A stretch of DNA of 35,807 nt from Burkholderiaceae bacterium (GTDB lineage Bacteria; Pseudomonadota; Gammaproteobacteria; Burkholderiales; Burkholderiaceae_E), in NCBI GenBank assembly GCA_023954135.1, contig JAMLIN010000040.1, positions 1 to 35,807 of the forward strand, read 5' to 3'. Under the pieces are notes generated by a model. The model ran no database searches. It was not told where the DNA came from and saw nothing but the letters and a program-made list of their open reading frames with translations. Positions 32,646-35,807 of the stretch are shown one piece after another (within the stretch, counting starts at the first letter, position 1; each line of letters begins with the position of its first letter). Made by a program: the position numbers and the translations under genes.

Positions 32646-33167
32646 CTATCGGCAGTCGCCGGGAACGTGTTTCGCAAGTGCGGTGCCGGCCGAACCGAGC
32701 GCGAAGCTGCTGCCGGCGGCCCGGCAGCGCCACTTGATGACGCCATCCGGCATGTTGCCCGCTACAAGCGCCACCGGGGCCGCCTCCATACCAGTGTAGG
32801 GAATGATCACGAGGTTGCCGCCGCCAGCGGCGGCACTCAATTCAACAGTGACGATGCCAGTGGCGGAATCGATCGTGATGCCGTCAAGATTCACAGTGGC
32901 ATTGGGCGGCGGGTAGCCACGGCCGAAGTCGCCGGAGTTCGAGGTAGCGTTCTCGACGACGGCAACTTGAGCAACCGTTGAAGCAGCGAGCGCCTCGGAG
33001 ATGCGAGCCCGCACCACGTAGTCGTTGTAGATGTAGATTGCGGCCGCCGACAGAATCCCCATGATCGCGACCACGATCATTATCTCGATCAGCGTGAACC
33101 CGTTCTGCAGCGCACTCACACACCGCCCACTCCACCTGCGCAACGTACTTCCTTTCCGTAACGCCAT
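32646..33167 (-). CDS. Type IV pilin paralog, pilin 2 (no Pro22)
   Basis: The 173-residue precursor starts at the ATG at 33167 (GGAG upstream). It has an unusually long leader, MALRKGSTLRRWSGRCVSALQNG, before mature FTLIEIMIVVAIMGILSAAAIYIYNDY. A GTG ten codons or so further in (VSALQNG) would give a normal short leader. Glu5 is kept, but position 22 is Tyr instead of the Pro that kinks standard pilins (IYIYND against IPAYQD in pilin 1). The C-terminal disulfide pair is KWRCRAAG and GDCR, and the globular part resembles pilin 1 (AGGG, IKWxC). It is therefore a tandem duplicate that diverged. It lies 53 bp downstream of the phosphodiesterase stop on the same strand. Confidence 0.92.
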   Translation of the reverse strand: MALRKGSTLRRWSGRCVSALQNGFTLIEIMIVVAIMGILSAAAIYIYNDYVVRARISEALAASTVAQVAVVENATSNSGDFGRGYPPPNATVNLDGITIDSATGIVTVELSAAAGGGNLVIIPYTGMEAAPVALVAGNMPDGVIKWRCRAAGSSFALGSAGTALAKHVPGDCR

Positions 33168-33220
33168 TGCAGTTCTCCGGTAACGACTCGCGGCCAGTCG
33201 CCGCATCCCCGATGCCCCGA

Positions 33221-33985
33221 TCAAATCTCGAACTCATCCCCTCTTTCGAGGATCCGCGGCGAATGCCGTCCGGCCCAGGCATGCACTTCCTTCTCTATCG
33301 TCGCCTTGTCCGAGGGCTTGAGATGGGTGATCAGGATCTCGGTCTCGCGCTGGAGCTTTGCAAGTTCCTCGCCAAGCTGGATCGGGTACAGGTGGCGGGC
33401 GGTCACGGCGAGGTCCTGCTCGCGGTTCGAAAAGGCGGTTTCGATGATCAGGTAGCGCAGTTTCTGCACGCCGTTCACCTGGCGCCAGAATTCGTCGTTG
33501 GGACCGGTATCGCCCGAGAAGACGATGGCGCCGTCGTCGGTGTACAGGTGGAAGGCCAGGGCCGGCACGGTATGGCTGGCCGCCAGGCTGCGCACGAAGC
33601 GCCCGTTCACCTCGACCACCGACCCGACGGCCAGCGGCTCGAAGACCATCCAGGGCCGCTCGTAGTGGGGGATCTCGGTGAAGTCCGGCCAGATGGTCCA
33701 GTTGAAGATGTGGGCCCGCAGGGCAGCGATGGTCTCGGGCAGCGCATGGACCTTGATCGGCTTGCTGCGCAGGCCGCCTACCGAATCCACCAGCAGCGGC
33801 AGCGCGGCGATGTGGTCCAGGTGCGAATGGGTCAGGAACACATGGTCGATGCGGGCGAGCTCGTCGATGCTGAGGTCCTCCACGCCGGTGCCGGCGTCGA
33901 TCAGGATGTCCTCGTCGACGATGAAGGAAGTGGTTCGGGCGCGCGCACCGATGCCGCCGCTACACCCGAGCACTCTGAATTTCAT
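33221..33985 (-). CDS. MBL-fold 3',5'-cyclic-nucleotide phosphodiesterase-like protein
   Basis: The 254-residue protein begins MKFRVLGCSGGIGARARTTSFIVDEDILIDAGTG and has the metal motif THSHLDH near residue 65. ASHTVPALAFHLY (His), VFSGDTGPND (Asp) and ILITHLKPSD (final His) follow, giving the complete MBL two-metal site. The opening and the SVGGLRSKPIKVHALPETIAALR segment match proteins annotated as class II type cAMP phosphodiesterases. Its ATG at 33985 lies inside the end of the adenylate cyclase gene (26-bp overlap), so synthesis and likely degradation of cAMP are translationally coupled. The phosphodiesterase activity is inferred from family and context. The frame open up to 34081 is an unlikely extension. 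Confidence 0.88.
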   Translation of the reverse strand: MKFRVLGCSGGIGARARTTSFIVDEDILIDAGTGVEDLSIDELARIDHVFLTHSHLDHIAALPLLVDSVGGLRSKPIKVHALPETIAALRAHIFNWTIWPDFTEIPHYERPWMVFEPLAVGSVVEVNGRFVRSLAASHTVPALAFHLYTDDGAIVFSGDTGPNDEFWRQVNGVQKLRYLIIETAFSNREQDLAVTARHLYPIQLGEELAKLQRETEILITHLKPSDKATIEKEVHAWAGRHSPRILERGDEFEI

Positions 33986-35807
33986 TCCGCTCCCCGGTTT
34001 CCAGCGCTTTCGCCTCCGGCCGGCGGACCTGGTCGGCGAATTCCCTTGGCACGAATATCTCGATCTCGCCGTGCCGGCCATCTACCGCGACCGTGCCCAT
34101 CGATTCGAATCGACGCAGTATGCACCGGGCAGCGGTGGTTTCGCCCACGAGAACCGGCACGGCGTAGCGCTTCGTCAACGCTTCGAGCCGGGCGGAAAGG
34201 TTGACCGCATCACCGATTACAGTGTACGAGCGGCGCAGCTTCGAGCCCATGTCGCCCACGGTCACTTCGCCGGTATTGATGCCGATCCCTATGGACAGGG
34301 CCGGCAATCCGCGCACCGTGAACCGATAGGACATTTCCGCCGCCGTCTTCTGCATCTCGATGGCCGCCGCCACCGCGTGGTCGGCATGGTCGGGATCGGC
34401 GATCGGGGCGCCCCAGAAGGCCATCACCGCATCGCCGATGTACTTGTCGACCGTGCCGCCATGACGATGGACGATTTCGGTCATCGCGGTGAGGAATTCG
34501 TTCAGGTATTCCCGTAGTTCGTTGGGCTTCATCGTCTCGGCGATGCGGGTGAAGCCCCGGATGTCGGCGAAAAGGATGGTCAGCTCCCTCTGCTCGCCGG
34601 TGTCGATGTCGTAGTTCAGGGGATCGGCGGCCATCTTGCGCACCAGCTCGGGCGAGACGTACTCCCCGAAGAGGCTGATCACCGCCCGCCGGGCCCGGCT
34701 CTCCACCACGAAGCCGACCGCCAGGCCGTAGAGGCCGAGCGCCGGCACCATGGCCACGGCGGCGCTGACCGGCAGCACCAGCTGCAGCTTCTGCAGGACG
34801 AGCGCATGGATCCCCACCAGGGCGATGGCCGATCCGACCGACACCAGGCTGATCGACAGCGGCCCGAGCCGAAGCACGGCGAACGCGATCACCCCGCCCA
34901 CCAGCAGGGTGAGCAGGCCGGCGAGCGCCCGCGCCTCGGGCGGGCGGGCGTCGATGCGGCCGTCGAGCGCCCCGCTGATCAAGGTGGCGTGGATCGCCAC
35001 CCCGGGGTAGGTCTCGCTCACCGGGGCGGCCCGCAGGTCGGACAGGCCCGGGGCGGTGGTGCCCACCAGCACGATGCGCCCCGCGAAGATCGAGGCGGGC
35101 GCCCTGCCCTCGATGACGTCGGTGGCCGAGACCACCCGGAACGGCAGGCCGCGCTTGCCATCGGGAAGCCGGCCGGCGAAGGGCGCGAGGGCGGTCAGGC
35201 CTTCGGAAAGCGGAATGGCGACCCGGCCGCGCTTGCCGATCACCTCGATCCGGTCGGCGGCGACCGACAGCACGCCCTCGCCGAGATATTCGCGCAGCAG
35301 GGCGAGCGACAGGGACTGGTAGAGCTGGCCGTCGAGCTCGGCGAGCATCGGCATCGAGCGCACTACCCCATCGGGGTCGATCACCGGGTTGAAGAACCCG
35401 GCGTCGCGCGCGGCGCGGGCGAACTGGGCGATGTTGGCCCCGTAGCCGTCCCACTGGGTCACCGCGATGCCGGGCGGGAGCGACCCCGCGACGAAGACCG
35501 GCGACGGCAGCACCCCCGAACGCTGGCCGCCGCGGTCGCTGCTGAAGTAGTAGCCGAGCAGCACCGGGCGGTCTCGCAACGCCTGGGCGAGCCGCCCGTC
35601 GCCGGCCTCGCTGTGCTCGTGCTCGGCGAAGACGACGTCGAAGCCGACCACCGCGGCCCCGGCCCCGTCGGTGAGCTCACGGGCGAGCTTCGCGACTCGC
35701 TCGCGCGCCCAGGGCCAGCGGCCCTGCTCGGCGAGGCTGCGCTCGTCGATGTCGACGATCACGACCCGCTCGTCGACCGGCGCGCTGCGCCAGCGCAGCT
35801 GGGTGTC
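33960..35807 (-). CDS. CHASE2-domain class III adenylate cyclase, N-terminus cut by window edge
   Basis: The frame is open to the last base of the window (RWRSAPVDERVVIVDIDERSLAEQGRWPW), so the first membrane helix and the start codon are missing and about 615 residues are seen. The extracytoplasmic CHASE2 sensor comes first, with GFFNPVIDPDGVVRSMPML and GRIVLVGTTAPGLSDLRAAP...YPGVAIHA. Three membrane helices follow (for example LLTLLVGGVIAFAVLRL), then the cyclase domain: metal-binding LFADIRGFT, KYIGDAVMAFWGAP with the second Asp and the adenine-type Lys, and GIGINTGEVTVGDMGS...YTVIGDAVNLSARLEAL with the transition-state Asn and Arg. It makes cAMP in response to an unknown periplasmic signal. 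It overlaps the phosphodiesterase gene downstream. Confidence 0.94.
   Translation of the reverse strand, partial: DTQLRWRSAPVDERVVIVDIDERSLAEQGRWPWARERVAKLARELTDGAGAAVVGFDVVFAEHEHSEAGDGRLAQALRDRPVLLGYYFSSDRGGQRSGVLPSPVFVAGSLPPGIAVTQWDGYGANIAQFARAARDAGFFNPVIDPDGVVRSMPMLAELDGQLYQSLSLALLREYLGEGVLSVAADRIEVIGKRGRVAIPLSEGLTALAPFAGRLPDGKRGLPFRVVSATDVIEGRAPASIFAGRIVLVGTTAPGLSDLRAAPVSETYPGVAIHATLISGALDGRIDARPPEARALAGLLTLLVGGVIAFAVLRLGPLSISLVSVGSAIALVGIHALVLQKLQLVLPVSAAVAMVPALGLYGLAVGFVVESRARRAVISLFGEYVSPELVRKMAADPLNYDIDTGEQRELTILFADIRGFTRIAETMKPNELREYLNEFLTAMTEIVHRHGGTVDKYIGDAVMAFWGAPIADPDHADHAVAAAIEMQKTAAEMSYRFTVRGLPALSIGIGINTGEVTVGDMGSKLRRSYTVIGDAVNLSARLEALTKRYAVPVLVGETTAARCILRRFESMGTVAVDGRHGEIEIFVPREFADQVRRPEAKALETGERNEIQSARV

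Noticed and set aside
33167-34204. 345-codon plus-strand frame opposite the phosphodiesterase
   Set aside because: It is antisense to a gene with a complete MBL metal site; no ribosome site or family.
1-35807. tRNA/rRNA genes, CRISPR arrays, complete insertion sequences, integrase with att sites
   Set aside because: None seen on reading both strands. No transposase or integrase motif and no regularly spaced repeats are present.

Overview
The window is GC-rich, gene-dense chromosomal DNA from a proteobacterium. A beta- or gammaproteobacterium is most likely. The evidence is a CTGT-N8-ACAG type LexA box, a sigma-54-like promoter in front of a type IV pilin, a TfpX/TfpZ pilin accessory protein, an MqsRA toxin-antitoxin pair, and a CHASE2 adenylate cyclase overlapping a class II type cyclic-nucleotide phosphodiesterase. 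No rRNA, tRNA, CRISPR array or intact insertion sequence was seen. The species cannot be named from the sequence alone.

Layout. (1) 1-9.7 kb is ordinary metabolic DNA: a truncated short-chain dehydrogenase and a patatin-like hydrolase on the minus strand; a one-domain asparaginase-like protein, an MBL-fold hydrolase, an Old Yellow Enzyme type oxidoreductase and a flavin-reductase-like protein on the plus strand; a small monooxygenase-like protein and an enoyl-CoA hydratase on the minus strand; then an MFS transporter, a TPR/winged-helix regulator and a small beta-propeller protein on the plus strand. (2) 9.9-15.4 kb is a plus-strand cassette with visibly less GC-biased codon use: TetR regulator, periplasmic solute-binding protein, acyl-CoA carboxyltransferase, acyl-CoA ligase and a 70-residue biotin carrier. 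Two copies of a 14-bp operator-like site overlap the promoter of the solute-binding protein. The biotin carboxylase and the ABC permeases one would expect are absent. (3) 15.45-16.23 kb holds a MazG-like pyrophosphohydrolase and a PPC/DUF296 protein on the minus strand.

(4) 16.3-30.5 kb reads as a defence/accessory island. A DUF4143-type AAA ATPase whose start lies inside a 39-bp near-palindrome is followed after 5 bp by a four-gene type II Wadjet anti-plasmid system (jetA-jetB-jetC-jetD). On the minus strand downstream lie a 2OG-Fe(II) oxygenase, a DUF222-HNH endonuclease under a near-perfect LexA box, and the mqsR-mqsA toxin-antitoxin operon with its palindromic operator. From about 20.04 to 26.24 kb the sequence is full of single-base reading-frame changes: one in jetB, about twenty in jetC, three in jetD and two in the 3' end of the oxygenase. 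The translated protein pieces on each side remain recognisable and in order. Genes outside this zone are clean. The cluster is either a very recently inactivated locus or a local consensus error in the assembly.

(5) 30.8-35.8 kb is a type IV pilus and cAMP region on the minus strand: a truncated CHASE2-adenylate cyclase, a phosphodiesterase, two tandem type IV pilins (the upstream one lacking the usual Pro22), and a TfpX/TfpZ accessory protein. A 37-bp perfect palindrome and a sigma-54-like promoter lie between the pilins, and a strong intrinsic terminator follows the second pilin.
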